Source: Epiperipatus broadwayi
Taxonomy: Eukaryota > Onychophora > Udeonychophora > Euonychophora > Peripatidae
Assembly (NCBI GenBank): GCA_028023455.1
Contig: JAQFVV010012509.1
Span: 3,220,590-3,284,589 of the forward strand
Length of the DNA stretch: 64,000 nucleotides
Direction: 5' to 3'
Shown here: in pieces, positions 11,801-24,105 of the stretch
How the letters are laid out: each line of letters begins with the position of its first letter
Position numbering within the stretch: the stretch's first letter is position 1
Position numbers and translations under genes: made by a program
The notes under the pieces: model-generated
What the model was told of the DNA's origin: nothing
The model's input: only the letters and a program-made list of their open reading frames with translations
Databases searched by the model: none

Positions 11801-12859
11801 TGGTATGACAAATTACAACAAAATCTCTTTGATGTCATGGCCATATCCAGATCAGATATAATTTTGATTTTAAGGTTATAATTTCTTTAATAATAATTGA
11901 CTAAATTTAATTAAGAACACTGCGAGAATTACCTATTTAATAATGCATATAATATGGGAATGAGAGAGTTAAATTGTTAGTCTTATATGAATAGATCTAC
12001 TTGTTTGTTTGTTACTTGTTGTAAAGTATATAATCTATGTACAAAATACATTAAGATTATACTATGAATCCATTATAGTATCCCAAGACATTTGTTAGTA
12101 ATACAATCACACATAGTATCAGATTGTAGAATAATAATAATAATTATTATTATTTATCAAATAGATAAGTAAGTATATTTTCATTTCAGTTTTAATTTCT
12201 GTAAAACTTATATTTGAAAACAAATGCATTTCCACATGAACATACTTCTCTCAAAAGAGCTCCTCTTGTTCTTTCCGGATGTGACCAGATCTGTTGGTTA
12301 CAATACATATAGCCTGATTAAGTACCTACCATTCTTTTAAATCATTATAAGCTTCTAAAAACTTAAATATTAAATACAAATGTTGTAATAAAAGTATGTA
12401 TGAATTTCAATATCTATTTGATATACATCTTTGCATAAAACTGATTGAAAACCAAAAATCTCATATAAAAAAAAAATTCAAATATAATAGGGTTATAAAA
12501 TAAAAATAACATGTTATCATAAACTCAAATTACACCAATAACTTTGCGTAACTTATAAAAAAAAGCGCTTAAAATTGAGAATTGGTGATAATTAATGAAA
12601 CTGTTTATAAGTGCAGTATTGTACTTTTTTTTATTAATTTTAAATATTTTATTGAATAGAGGGATCATATTACTGGAAAATTGATGTTGAGGTTTACATC
12701 CTGTTGAAATGATGATTTGTTAAAATAAAATTATACAAATAAATAAAAGATAAATTAAATGTTAGCATTATATTATTTAAAAAATATTAAGGAAATAAAA
12801 CAATACACTACAAATTTTTTTCTAATTATGTATATCAAAATAAAGCGAGTAGAAAAACA
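8896..12859. other. Long AT-rich stretch with no recognisable gene
   Basis: About 4 kb of AT-rich sequence without convincing ORFs, paired termini or matches to the elements elsewhere in the window. Isolated 'aaaagcgctt' strings near 11508 and 12553 resemble the PLE-linked ribozyme 3' box but lack the rest. Confidence 0.5.
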
Positions 12860-13175
12860 AGCAAATAATACGGGGAAACCAGCATCAACCTGACCACGAC
12901 TTGCCCAACATAATTATTTGCATAACCAAGCTAGGAAAAACATTGAATATTATTCTCTCTTCCTCAATCATGAGTTGCTGTCTGGTCAAAACTCTGATCA
13001 TTTCACAATTGACATAGTTTGTTCACAGTGCAACGATCGAAAGAGAAAGGTTAAAGAAGCTTTATCAATTGCCAAAAATATCCATGCCATCAATAAAAGA
13101 TTCCAGCACCCCTTTTTCTACAAAATGGTGCTTATAATTCCCTCATTTCTAATTAGTATGCAAATTCACTTTTAA
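12860..13175 (+). pseudogene. PLE GIY-YIG domain fragment
   Basis: The plus strand reads RLAQHNYLHNQARKN, EYYSLFLNHELLSGQNSDHF, then DRKRKVKEALSIAKNIHAIN. This matches the second half of the GIY-YIG domain in the other PLE copies ('RLAQH..', 'IFLEHEKQAGHRFEP', 'KRKIKEAYFI..NNAINRR'). The preceding GETK motif is seen only as 'ggggaaacc' at 12872. A stop precedes the block, so it is a dead 3' fragment. Confidence 0.7.
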
Positions 13176-13394
13176 ATATTCATTTTGATCTTGATCCAAT
13201 TTTTTATTCAACACTTACATTATTTCTGGATAACAATTTCTTCCCTTCTTATTACGCTATGAATATGATACTATACAGAATCAAAAGTATTTAGCTTCAA
13301 TTTTTTTCATATTTTAGTCATTAACTGTTTTAATATTTGCTTATTCATTATAATGTAGAACTGCACAGCATAAATATCAATATAATTGTGTTAA

Positions 13395-13580
13395 TACTAA
13401 TGCAGACATTAAATCTATTTTCCTCAAACACGAATCTAAACAGTCAGCCTTGAACCCACATCTGCTAGAATTATCTCCTCCGAAATGCAAAATTAGAGAC
13501 CTGGCACATTGCCAATAATATACATGCAATCAATAATAAAGAATCATATGTCTCCCTATCTAAAAAGTGGCTCATTTAAA
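13395..13580 (+). pseudogene. Second, more decayed PLE GIY-YIG C-terminal fragment
   Basis: The plus strand reads SIFLKHESKQSALNPHLLEL, then a KCKIRD block. After a frameshift it ends with matches to 'NNIHAINNKESYVSLSKKW' before a stop at about 13578. The order is the same as the end of the fragment at 28869-29438. It lies just downstream of the fragment at 12860, so the two may be a tandem or one disrupted pair. Confidence 0.6.
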
Positions 13581-14612
13581 TAAATTCATTTACATCTTAT
13601 AATCAAATTTTATGTAAATCATTACTTTTGTGATTTTTCTATAAATTTCACAATTTTTTTGGATAACTATAGCCATAAGTATGACTACCAGTTAGTTAAA
13701 AACATGCTCAGTATACTATGTTGACATATTTAATATTTTTATTTTAAAGTATTAAATAAGCTTTTGTTAATATACAAGTTACACATATTATTTATTTTGA
13801 ATTAATTTATTTTTGATATAATGCTATGAAAGCTAGATTCATATTTATGATGGATAATATACTGCTTTACATGATCTTGCAAATATTAAATAATTAAATA
13901 AAATAAAAAAATTTTTATCTAATGTAATATTTGTATTTGCCAACTTACAATTTTTTGATATAATTTATTGCTACAAATGAAATGAGTTTTTTTTTCTAAT
14001 TATGTAATGAATATGGCCACTTTATCATATTGGAAGACATTTTAGTTTTAATGACATTAGTAACCTATTATTTAAGTATTATAAAATGGATGAATTAAAA
14101 AAAAAAAAATCATTCTGAAAAATCATTATAGTGTTTTCAAAAAAAAAAAAATGGGGACAAGTTAATGATGAATCCTTGCATAAAGAGATTTGATTTAAGA
14201 GGATACGAATGCACACAAAAAAAAAAGATCCCTAAAAGACAAGCTTTAACATCAGTTGAAGCATCTTTATAATAACATTATTAGTTTTTTCCCTTTACGT
14301 TCTTCTGATAAAGGTGTACCATTTCTTTAGTTATCTTTTTTTTTTTTAGCTTATGCTTCTTGCAAAGAATTTCTATTTGGCACGTATTCATTTGAAATAT
14401 ATTTTAAAAAGTTAGTGAATAAAACATTTCTACTTTTTTCCTAATTCCAGTGGGAGGGGACAATAATAAAAATGAAATTTAAAAACAAAAGTATAACATA
14501 GCAATCTTATCAGTCAGAGTTGTACTGACTTAATTTATTTTTACATCATCAAGTTTATTTATTTTGTAATAAATTTATTTTATTTTTTAATGTAACTTTT
14601 TTAAAATGTGTA
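13581..14612. other. No recognisable feature
   Basis: AT-rich with several long A and T runs (14098, 14140, 14338). No coding similarity seen. Confidence 0.5.
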
Positions 14613-15388
14613 TTAACCCTTAAACCGCTAATTATATTATTGGTTGTATGAGGTAAAAATCAAATCTTTTAATTGGCCAACTCACAAACTGAAGACAAAG
14701 CCTATTGTTAAAACATATTCGCCTATAATATTAAATTCAACTCAGACATATTTATAAAAAGTATATTACTAATTTTTCGGGTTATGAAAGAGAACGAAAG
14801 TTCTTTCAAAAATAAACTGCTATTTATTTATTATAAAATATATTCAATTTCGGCAAATATAAAGCGAATGTCTAAACAAAAAAGTGCTGACGCAAACGCT
14901 TTTTTTCAATTATACGTTATGGAAAAGTAAAGATTTCTTTTTGCTAAATCTTAAATATTTTTACTAAAATCTTCAATATTTTTCGAAAATAATTTTGTTT
15001 TTTTGGCATATTTTTTAAAAAACTATTTTAATTTCTCATTTTATATTTTTTTAATACTTAAATTACATTTGAAATGAAAATCTCAGCGTTTTTCTTTATT
15101 TTCTTTGATCAGGCGGTTTCTTTGTTCTTTCCAGCCCATCAGAATGTCTTTTTCGGCTGAGAGCTGGCTGACAACCAATTACTGACAAGGTTCTTTCTTT
15201 GTTTAGTTTAAAATGCGGTTTTTTTGATTTTTTACTTGTAAAATAATTTGGAAGAGGGCACCATCTTACAGAACTTTTAAAAACCTAATCAATACCTGTC
15301 AAACGAATATTTTAGCATAAGAACTAGCAGAGTTAGAGTGACATCAGATGTCGACGAGATGCCTCGTAAGAGGCGGTTGAAGAATTAA
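14613..15388. mobile_element. piggyBac-like non-autonomous element
   Basis: The element is flanked by TTAA at 14613-14616 and 15385-15388. The left terminus reads CCCTTAAACCGCT. The reverse complement of the right terminus reads TTCTTCAACCGCC, matching at 10 of 13 positions. Near the right end 'gatgcctcgtaagaggcgg' is a GC-rich subterminal hairpin. TTAA target duplications and CCYTT...CCGC ends are typical of piggyBac elements. There is no transposase ORF in the 768 bp between. The call rests on termini only. Confidence 0.5.
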
Positions 15389-15855
15389 TGGTGAAAATAA
15401 AAAATCTGACAAAAAATACTAATACCTATCTCAAAATTTTGTTCAGATTATAAAATATTATCAGTTTATGGATTATTAATGTTCAAGATATACTTCAAAA
15501 CATTTTTCATGAATGAAAATAGGATAGTTGATTAATTATGTATACTAGTAAATTAAACCCCATAAAACCATTAATAAATATGTGCATATCACATATAATA
15601 AATTTGCCTCTATTTTATAACGTTACTGCATATAAAATAATGTTCAGGTTAAAAAAAACAATGCTACAATAAAATTAAATTACTAATTGAAATTTGGATT
15701 AAAAAATAAATAAATAGAATTCCAACATAGATAATTTGGTTATTGTTGAAGGCTACTATATATTTAAATTTAAAGAGAATTTGAATTCAAAGATTCATAT
15801 TAGTTTTCGCTCAAAAATAACTATCATTTTACCCTAGAATATAATGGATCTTTAT

Positions 15856-17060
15856 TTTAAAAGTAATCATCATCAATTTGCACCTATTATTTTACTTTAC
15901 AATCAATTATTCACTATTATTTTTAAAAAAAAAATGATTTTTTTTTTTTAAAAAACATCTACCTTTTTTTTTTTTAAATGGTAGCCATTTTGTAATGTTG
16001 ATGATGTTAAAATATAGCGACTTCATTAGAGATAGATCAGCTAAAGATAAAATAGTGATATTCACACATAAAAAGTATAGTACAAAGTTTCTTCATTATA
16101 TAATATACAATATTGTTTTCATTATAGGATTAAAATATGATTAATGTATTTACCTAATTTTTATCCAGTAACCTTGCAACATATATAAAATAATTTTTTT
16201 ATCATTTGTGGCTATAAAAACAAATAAATGCCAAGTTTCATTCAATACAATACATAATCAAAAACTTATTTTGATTATGTACAGTAACAAAATGTATTAA
16301 TAATAAATTTCAAAATAATGTTCATTAACTAAAATATATTCATTCATACCAATTTTACATTCAAATTTTTATGAATACTAATTTCACCCAGAGGAAAAAT
16401 TTGTAATTGTAAATTATTTTATATTAAAAAAATGATATTGTTAATAATCAACTTTATATGATTGAAGATTATTAAATCTATGATAAAAATATTATTTATT
16501 TAGTCAATTTTAAATCAATCTCATAATTTGTTTCTGACTTCTACAAGATAATGGTTGTTTTTATTGCAAAAGCAAAAAATAAAATATCAGAAAAAAAAAA
16601 ACAAATTTCATTCAGTAAAAAATTAAAAATAATTTTTGATTGTATATAATAATTAAGTATATTAATTATTAAATTGTATATATTAGCTAAAAAACATATT
16701 TACTGAATTAATTCTGAAACAAAATTCTTATGAATATTAGTTTCACTTGCAACTAAATTATGATCATCATAATTGTAAATTATTTTAGATTTTAAAAAAA
16801 ATTTTTTTTTTCTATATTATGCAGTTAATAATCAAGTTTTTAAGATCAAAGATTATGAAATGTAAGTTGAAAACTTACATTTGTTCAATTTTAAATCAAT
16901 AATCTCATAATTTATTTCTGATATATTCAAGATAATGGTAGCTTTTATCACAAACATAAAAAGCACAATATTTAATCATTTACATTATTAAAACTACACC
17001 AATCAATTGCAATTATTTTTGATCTAATTTACTTAATTTTGATTGTATTTATGTAAAATA
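15856..17060. repeat. AT-rich repeat array (repeat X), about three degenerate units
   Basis: Units at about 15856-16300, 16330-16680 and 16710-17060 share blocks such as 'tcataatttgtttctgac' / 'tcataatttatttctgat', 'caagataatggt' and 'atttcattcagt'. A further copy lies at 38300-38498 continuing at 39490-39745, split by a Tigger-like element. Nothing coding is seen. Confidence 0.6.
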
Positions 17061-18954
17061 AATAAATTTGCAAATTGCTTTTTTATATATAAAAAAAAGT
17101 ATTAAAAAAAAATTCAAAATTTTATTGATTAGATATTACAAAAATAAAAAAACCTTGATGATGAATATAAAATACAACATATATATATTTTCTGCATCTT
17201 TCTTTTAATTTAAAGAACCATGATTCAGGGAATATTATTCTCGAGCTGCATAAGAAACAAATGGTGTATTGTCAATCAAATTACAATTTGTATTAAAAAA
17301 ACAAAATTATGGCTACTAAAATGTTTTCATGCAGTATATTTACCCATGGTATATTAATAATATGCTTAGTAAAATGTTTATTCATTAATTACCACTTTTT
17401 CCAATTTCAAGCTTTATTTTTTAAATCAAGTTTTTAAATATGTTAAGGTAACAATTTAATTTTTTCCCCACAGGAACTCATTGCTTATTTTTAATTAAAG
17501 ATGTTTCATTTATAAGGTATTTCAGTGGACCAATTGATCTCCCTGCGGGTAAAGATGTACTTTCTGCTTTATAGATAGTCACTATTATAATTGTTATTTA
17601 ATACAATTTTATCTAAAGTCCAAATTAAATCTCAAAATTATTCTATCACTTAGGTTGAATATCACATAAATCTCTAAAGCAAGTAGCCATATTAAAAATC
17701 ATGGGCAATTTCCTTCAAAGAAATAATTTTAACTCAGCATAAGATAAAATCTTGATGTAATTTAAACTCATTTAAAAAATTTTAAATTAAAATAACCAAT
17801 TATTTTCCTCCCTTGAAAAAAACAACATACAGTTAACATTAGAACATGTAGAATTTAATGATACAATGAATATACTGTGGAAAAAAGATGTCTATAAAAT
17901 ATTTATTAGTGGTATATTAATGAAATGTTTTAAGAAGACACTGTTTACCACTATACTTCATCAAAACACTCATTACATTATTAATACATATTAGATTAAA
18001 AAAAGAAATAACAGCCCAATTGATAGCACATCTAATTTACAATACCAATAAGAATTATTTTAAAAGTTTACAATATTTAAATTCTAAATTTAATGTTATA
18101 TATTTTAGATAATTCAAATGCTATAATGTGAAACATGTTTTTTTTTTTTGCCTTACAAAGTTAAAACATGTTCTGCTGAAGAAAAAAAAAATTAAAACGT
18201 AATATTGTTAAAACATCCCCCCAAAAATGGGGGGATTGATTTGCCAAAAATGTAAAAAAATTTAAGAATTCTAATTTATTAAATTTTGCTCCCTAGTTAT
18301 CTTGCTATGATTAGACTAATTTTGATTTACTAAATATTGTATAAAATATACTATCCTGTTTTGATATGGCAAATTATTTTTTTCTGGATATCTTTAATCA
18401 TATTACTTTTGGTTTGTTGTAAATTCTTTTTTAATATAATTTTTGTTTCTATTTTGATTTCATTATCTTTAGGAGTACATAGTGAATTTAAAAATGTCAG
18501 CCAAAATCTCAAGAAAGCCAACAAAAAAAAAAAAGAAGACTACTTCTTAGAATAAACAAATTAAATAATCATGGAAAGCTACATATAGACTAAAGATAGA
18601 ATTGTTTTCACCTGCATATTTCTAAAACAGCTTTTGTTTTAAATGCAACTTATGTAATGAAGGAAAATAAAAGGATTAAACAAGATTGCACTAATTATTT
18701 TCAAATATTATTATTGATTACAGCAAAAACACATTAATCAAAGGATTTTTGTTGATATATTGCTTCTACTCATAGACAAATGTTTATCAGACTCTTTGCA
18801 ATTTTAGAGAATCAAGAAACACTATACATATGGTTTTTGCTACCACAATACAAGTAAAGTATCAGAATTAAAAAGTGATTTTTTATATTGCTTGAATTGA
18901 TTTAATCAAGGCATTTTATTCAATCAGATGTCTATGGCACTGTTTGAAATTAGC
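17061..18954. other. No gene seen
   Basis: AT-rich. The open frame at 18337-18555 is hydrophobic low complexity with no recognisable motif. A small hairpin 'ccccccaaaaatgggggg' lies at 18217-18235. Confidence 0.5.
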
Positions 18955-20030
18955 TGTCTATCCACCAAGGTTATCCACATTATACATCTTTTGTATGGTG
19001 GAATGAAAGAAAGTACTACTATTATAAATGAAAAAAATCTAAGGCATTTGAAATGAAAACTGGTGTTATATTTCTTTCAACATTGTTTTCAATTTCTATG
19101 ATTACCATCATTGGAGTTGTCTGCGTGAGATTTAATGAATCGCAGATCAAAATGTGATATAGATATCTGATGGTGAAATTTTTAATTTGAAGTGAACCCC
19201 CCCCAAGATTCCTTGGATTCTAGATTTACAATATATGCTAATGATTTAGCCATGTTTTGCAAGTTCAAAAGACAATTTACAGAATGTACTTAATGTTTCG
19301 AATGCAACTTTGATTTCTAAATTAATGTTCAAAAAAACCAAAATTCTTTATTGACCAATAATAGAAGAAAAACCTTCAGTAACTTTTAACTTGGATTGTT
19401 AATGTAAACCAATTTAAATACCTTGGTGGTTTTATAAGTTGAGGTGCAACATAGATTCCAATGTGCTGTTTGTTTATTTTATTATTTCATCAAAAAGAAA
19501 TAACTGCTGATTCTAAGTTAGCAGTACCTAGAGCTATTATTTTATCTAATTTATTATACAGAAATAAGACTTGAACACTATTGGCATAATATAAAGGCAT
19601 TAGAGAAGTTTCAATTAAAAAAATATAATGGCAAGATCATAAGACTAATCAGTATATTCATCAGTTTTTTTCATATGTCATAGCATCTGCCGGGACGCGA
19701 ACCCACACCCGTCTGCAACCAACTACTTGCTTGCATGGCGGCTGCGATACCTCTCGGCTAACAACGCAAGACTATTCATCAGTTTTCTGGATGTGATACA
19801 ATATAGTCCACTATTATAAAATTATATCTTCCTTAGATGTGAAATGAATGAACAATATGAGATTTCCTAAAAGGGTTTCAGGAAAGAGACAGACCTCATT
19901 TACAATATAATGATTATTTCAGACATTCAAAAGTGAAATGTTGATTGTTTTCATTGGAAATCTACAATTAAACACAATGTTGAAGCATAGAAAAGTTTTC
20001 TCAAAAGCCAAAAAATAGCATTGCAAAATA
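18955..20030 (+). pseudogene. APE-type LINE (family 2) RT and C-terminus, decayed, with nested SINE
   Basis: After frameshifts the plus strand shows a GVCVRFNESQIK-like block and a 'DGEIFNL'-like block. These are followed by ICYANDLAMFCKFKRQF, which corresponds to the RT catalytic 'QYADDLxxFAxxxxDLQ', then a 'FKYLGG'-type block near 19410. The D following YA is changed to N. The C-terminal tail around 19830-20030 matches the tail at 59480-59740. A tRNA-derived SINE interrupts it at 19669-19772. The same family appears at 56060-59740. Confidence 0.6.
19669..19772 (-). mobile_element. tRNA-derived SINE, copy a
   Basis: The minus strand carries TTAGCCGAGAGGTATCGC (A box and D arm), then a TGCAAGCAAG anticodon-like loop, then GTGGGTTCGCGTCCCGGC (B box and T arm), ending 'gatgctatgacatatg' plus an A run. 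The insertion is flanked by a perfect 14-bp target duplication TATTCATCAGTTTT (19655-19668 and 19773-19786). It has landed inside the LINE remnant. It is only about 100 bp, so the element is hardly more than a tRNA-like body and a short tail. Confidence 0.8.
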
Positions 20031-20164
20031 TCAAATAAGTAAAATAATGGGCGCAGCATCTTCTATATGTGTATGTATTTGCGTTACAAAGATTGTTTGT
20101 ATATTTATTGCAGAATTTAAGATATCCAAAATAAACTGGAATTTTGTAATAAAAAATTGTGTGT

Positions 20165-20770
20165 TTATTTTAGGTGTTACAAATTGAATCTCCTTCAAAA
20201 TACTGTCCATTTGATGCAATGCACTGGTCTAAACATGTTTCCCACTGTTCTGATCCTCTTGTAAAGTAATACCATTTAATGCTACTGTCAGTTTTTTCTA
20301 CACCTTTTCTATGTCTGCAAAATGTTTCCTATAAGTCACATGGAGTGAGATTAGGTGAAATGGCAGATGCATAAGCAGAGTCATGCTGTTTTTGGTTTAA
20401 AAATATTCCACACTCAAGGCTTTGTGTGCTGGCATGTTTCTGTCATGAAACCATTCCCCAATTTCCCACACCCCAGGGTATTTTCTTCTCACTGCATCAC
20501 ACAAATATTTCGCAACTTGTAGTTAAATTCCTGATCATCATGAATGAATTCTGAGTGAATAATGTCATCTGCATGACAACGGACTTCACTCATGGCACTT
20601 TTATGGGAAGTGGTGAATTTAAACTTTTCCATTAAACCACTTTTTTAACTTGTGTTTTCTCCAGAGCTTGCTTGTAAGTTGTTTCAAGCATTGCAACTGT
20701 TTCCTTCGCTATTTTTCCTAACAGAAAGTAGAATTTCACATTATTGCAACTTTTCAGCTACCACAAAAAT
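20165..20770 (-). pseudogene. mariner-family transposase remnant with internal deletion
   Basis: On the minus strand the 5' part reads AKETVAMLETTYKQALEKTQ, like the N-terminal helix-turn-helix of mariner transposases. It then jumps to HADDIIHSEFIHDDQEFNYK, DAVRRKYPGVWEIGEWFHDR, NMPAHKALSVEY and ISPNLTPCDL. It ends with EQWETCLDQCIASNGQYFEG. HDR.MPAH and SPNLTPCD correspond to the second and third acidic residues of the DD34D catalytic site. The region between the HTH and the first catalytic D is missing, and frameshifts are present. It is a dead copy just downstream of the LINE remnant. Confidence 0.75.
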
Positions 20771-23700
20771 TGACAAATAAGTGAGATACACTTAACAAAA
20801 AAATTACTACATGGAACCGTGATTTTATTTGATGATGCCGGTCGGCAGACTGATGCATAAAGGTCTTCATCAAACATATCTAATAGCGGAAGCATGTATT
20901 AAGATGGACCTGCCCACCAGAGATAATTCTGGATTTTTTGGGGGGTATTCTCTTGTGTTATTATTTGTTTTTTTGCCACTTGGCCTTGGAATGGCTTTAT
21001 TCATTTATGAATGACTGATAATAATAATGATGGATGTTAATTATAAGTTAAGAGAATGTTAAAAATAACAAATTTTGAGATATTGTAGATAAAACTAAAC
21101 AAAAAAGGTGTAAAAGTTAAAAAAATGATGGAAATTGCATAATTAATCTAAATTATGTAAACTGTTTGAAATAATGACACAATTTGAAGTGAATTTGTTT
21201 AGATATTAAAAAATAAATGTCAAAGCTGAAGTAACTGGTTTAGTCAAAACATATCATGAGGGGGGAAGGGGGGAGGGCAGTGTGATATTTTTTTGATGTC
21301 TTTGGAAAATATTGCAATTTAGTAAAAAATACCATGTTAATTTAACTAATGAAATGAATCATGCTAAAAAAAAATTAGAAAAGGAGATGGGATTACAGGA
21401 ATTAAAGATATAGATTCCGAGAATGGGAAGGGATAAAAAAAATTATCACAGGTGATGAAATAAAAATTAGTATACAAATTAAGAACTAAACTAATATATT
21501 TGAGAAAAATGTGTTGAAATAAAAAATATTATGTGCATTAATCCAAGAATTTGAAGTTCTAATCAACTCAATCACAAACACTATTGTTATAATATCTAAA
21601 CAGAACCCTTCCAATAATTGACTATACCGATAACGTATCTCTCCTCAACTATTAAGACTTGTAATGGAGCAATAAAATAATCAAACAACTTAAGTTTTAA
21701 TTAAAGAAAACAGTTGAAAATCCTAATCAACAAAACATAATTTTCTGTTTTCATTCAAATTTGCTCTATTGTATTCCAGAACCATTTATTATATGCTTCA
21801 GCAATCAATACACTAGATAGTTGTACTATATTCAAATCACTAGACTATTTTGATCAATAGTTATATATGAAATATGGATATAGCATTATCAACTAGTATC
21901 TATTGATTACTCAAGCTTTCAAAATGGTTCTGAAGTGAAATAAATAGAATAAATTATTGCTCTTAAAACTGAAATCAGAATCAGGCAATTGGTAAGACAT
22001 TAATTGACCTAATAATCAGACTAACAGGATATTATTAAGAACAATAATACAATTGTTCAATAAATATCCAAAACACACACACACCCAACAGTCTAAGTCC
22101 TTACCTGCTAAACCAAAATGCCAGAAAAAATAATAAATTACTTATTTAAAAAAAAGTAACTATTTCAAATTTAAACGTAAAAAATATAAACAAAAAAAGT
22201 CAATAGAGTTCTTAATAATTGTCTAGTTTTAATTCTAGTATTAACAAAAAATTAGCTAACCTTAGTTAATGCATGAATTATGTAAATATTTTTATTACTA
22301 ACAAAATAAGAGCCTTGAGAAAATCTAACATGGGCGATCATCTAGCTTTCTCATATGATAATATTGGCATATAAAATCCCTGACAGAAAGATACAAATCA
22401 AAACTCTAAGAAAAAAGATTTTCATCCATTCAACAGTATTTATACTTTTTGATGTTCGGAATAGTATTTAGTGGCCCTCAACAAGACTAAAAATTTATAA
22501 GATTTTTAAAAGCTTGCAAAAATTTAGGGAAAATAATAATTTGCATGGCCCCAGGCTACTGTTTTGAATTTTTACTATATATTAAAGTCTAATACTTATT
22601 TATATATAATAATTGGAACTGTAACTTTGATAAATTAATGAAATACTTTCACTAGCTTCAAATTGCAAAGTATTGTTATAATTGAAGTTTAAAGCAGTAA
22701 CAAAAGTATGTGGATTCAACAACTCACTGAATAAAGCAAAAAAAAAAAAGGTCAATGGAATAACTATTGTGCTTAACATGCTATTTTAGTGCTTGATTGT
22801 CATATAATCTCCTATGAAACTCAATTTATATTGAAATATAATTAATAAATGGATATATTAATTAAAACTCTTAATCTATCTATTATACATTATCCTTAAA
22901 TATCACATGATCACTATCTCATACTAGCACAATAATTGTTATTAAACAATTCAAAACTCTTAATCTTTTGAATTGTTTAATCCTTAAATATATATATATA
23001 CCATATTTTCTTCATTACAAATGACCTTTTAAAACTTCTGATATAGCATTAATAGAAGATCTGCAGTTAAATGGACTCACACAAACAGTCTTTTACTATC
23101 CAAAAAAATAATGGTGCTGAATTGATAAAAATGGAAAAATAACATACTTGACTTTTCAATTATCTTTATATTAGCAAGTTTCAGATAATGTGAAAAAAAT
23201 TATTTATCATGGTTTATCTTAAGCTTTGGAAAAAAACAATGTAAGTTTATTGCAGATAAAAAAAACTGTAACTGATAAAAATTTTAAATTAAACTTTTTA
23301 TCAAAAAGCTCACTCAATTCTCAAATCTCTAGCAGAAAAATTAGCCAAGTTTATTTGTAGTATATATAATAAATATAATAGTATCTTTCACACACATGAA
23401 TTATGATCTTTTCTCAATCATAAGTGTATATAGAAAAAGAGACATAATGACAGTTATACATATATTTAACAAATTGACTAATACACCTAAGACACATTTG
23501 TAAGCAATCAAATCTTGCAATTTTCAGCACATTCCTGTAAAACTAAATATTATTAAATCATGAGTTACTATTATATGTGTAAAAATTTTCAAATAAATCT
23601 CCTCACTATGCTTGTATTTTTCATGGATAATATTCGTTCATTAGATGAACTAGAAATTCAAAATAACAAATAATCCGACTTACTATTTGTATGGCTTGAT

Positions 23701-23920
23701 TATAACATGTTTAATCCAGGAGCTTAAATATTTTAAAAATTGGTTGCACATATATATTGTATTAAACACCATTAACACCTCGATATCTAGTAATAGAAAA
23801 ATTTATATTAATTTTAAAATGCTCACATTGAAATATGGATATTGAGATACTGATCCAAGCAGGTGACAATCAAGAAATATAAATAGTAAGTAAAACTATC
23901 ATTTCTATATGTATGTTAAA
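20771..23920. other. Long stretch with no recognisable gene
   Basis: The open frame at 20829-21014 ends in a Leu/Val/Phe-rich stretch and has no recognisable similarity. A G-rich tract (ggggggaaggggggaggg) lies at 21260-21277 and a short CA run at 22073. Otherwise AT-rich and featureless. Confidence 0.5.
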
Positions 23921-24105
23921 GTGTTTCAATATTTATAATTCATTTAGAAGAATAAAGGCTGGGTATATAATAATATATAGTTTTAATATTTATAATTCAT
24001 TTGGAAGAATAAAGGCTAGGTATATAATAATATACTGTATATAGTGTTTCAATATTTATAATCCATTTGGAAGAATAAAGGCTAGCTATATAATAATATA
24101 TAGTG
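23921..24105. repeat. Tandem repeat, three units of about 60 bp
   Basis: Units start at 23921, 23980 and 24044. Each contains 'aatatttataat' followed by 'ggaagaataaaggctag' (one copy 'agaagaataaaggctggg') and 'tatataataatata'. Units 2 and 3 are closest to each other. There is no coding content. Confidence 0.9.

Noticed and set aside
18337-18555. 72-codon open frame with a hydrophobic stretch
   Set aside because: The hydrophobicity follows from T-richness; no start context, family motif or neighbour supports a gene.
19669-19772. Functional tRNA gene
   Set aside because: Anticodon stem is distorted, the variable region is too long, and an A-tail with target duplication shows it is a retroposed SINE.
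20829-21014. 61-codon open frame with a membrane-like C-terminus
   Set aside because: No recognisable motif; it sits next to a mariner remnant and may be part of its flank, but nothing supports coding.
21260-21277. G-rich tract as a G-quadruplex
   Set aside because: Three G runs only, no conserved context; too little to claim.
23921-24105. CRISPR array
   Set aside because: Units are contiguous tandem repeats without spacers, in a eukaryotic setting.
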